A stretch of 64,000 nt of DNA from Paracoccaceae bacterium (GTDB taxonomy: Bacteria; Pseudomonadota; Alphaproteobacteria; Rhodobacterales; Rhodobacteraceae). The notes under the pieces are model-generated. The model was not told the DNA's origin and searched no databases. It worked only from the letters and a program-made list of their open reading frames with translations. Where the stretch lies: assembly GCA_030750975.1 (NCBI GenBank), contig JASMHC010000018.1, positions 62,001 through 126,000 on the forward strand. The letters run 5' to 3'. Both the position numbers and the translations under genes were made by a program. Below, in pieces: positions 63,914 through 64,000 of the stretch; positions within the stretch are counted from its first letter, which is position 1, and every line of letters begins with the position of its first letter.

Positions 63914-64000
63914 TACAGCTTATGAGATCAAAAAGAGAACATTTCAACTAAATTCTCACAAAATCCAATGTTGCGCTTGGTGGTTAAAGAATGGTTTATC

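Overview
The window looks like a chromosomal segment of a marine alphaproteobacterium of the order Rhodobacterales (roseobacter group). The evidence is the GC-rich coding, the gene content (class I fructose-bisphosphate aldolase, lipoylated PDH E1-beta, DUF3179, RTX-Hint protein, two FAD/GcvT-type demethylating oxidoreductases), a GTTC-N7-GTTC SOS box at recA and a full Rhodobacter-type gene transfer agent (GTA) cluster. This assignment rests on protein recognition only.

Layout. 1-9.7 kb: a cut-off cyclopropane-fatty-acid synthase, a PLP-dependent class V aminotransferase, a degenerate AnmK-like protein divergent from tyrS, a DUF3179 periplasmic protein, two overlapping cyclophilins, pgk, fba and ftsB. 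9.7-16.2 kb: the pyruvate dehydrogenase operon pdhA-pdhB-pdhC behind a perfect palindrome, an alpha-methylacyl-CoA racemase-like gene, cysE and a small DksA/TraR zinc-finger protein. 16.2-30.3 kb: the GTA structural cluster on the minus strand, reading right to left from g1 to g15, with mostly overlapping genes and no visible frameshift. 30.3-31.3 kb: the GTA upstream region, split by a plus-strand toxin-antitoxin cassette lying between two near-identical 21-bp direct repeats. 31.3-36 kb: mltG and the fatty-acid synthesis genes fabF, acpP, fabG and fabD.

36-43 kb: rpsF-rpsR-rplI, a fatty acid desaturase, a GNAT protein, a secreted protein of unknown function, tig, a higBA toxin-antitoxin pair with two matching operators, and tRNA-Leu(CAA). 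43-51 kb: a YqaA-type membrane protein overlapping dsbB, gyrA (TTG start), an outer-membrane barrel-like protein, an M32 carboxypeptidase, ctaA and a TrmJ-like methyltransferase. 51-56.8 kb: two divergent paralogous FAD/GcvT oxidoreductases, the second followed by a MobA/MocA-like nucleotidyltransferase. 56.8-64 kb: an RTX/Hint protein, a 635-bp stretch with no gene I can support, alaS and recA.

Most of this is housekeeping backbone. The accessory elements are the GTA, the two toxin-antitoxin modules and the RTX-Hint protein. The least explained signals are the TA cassette between direct repeats at the GTA promoter side, a pair of competing hairpins between the GTA capsid gene and g6, the paired 19-bp operators at higBA, and the palindrome in front of pdhA. 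No rRNA, CRISPR array or insertion sequence was seen.
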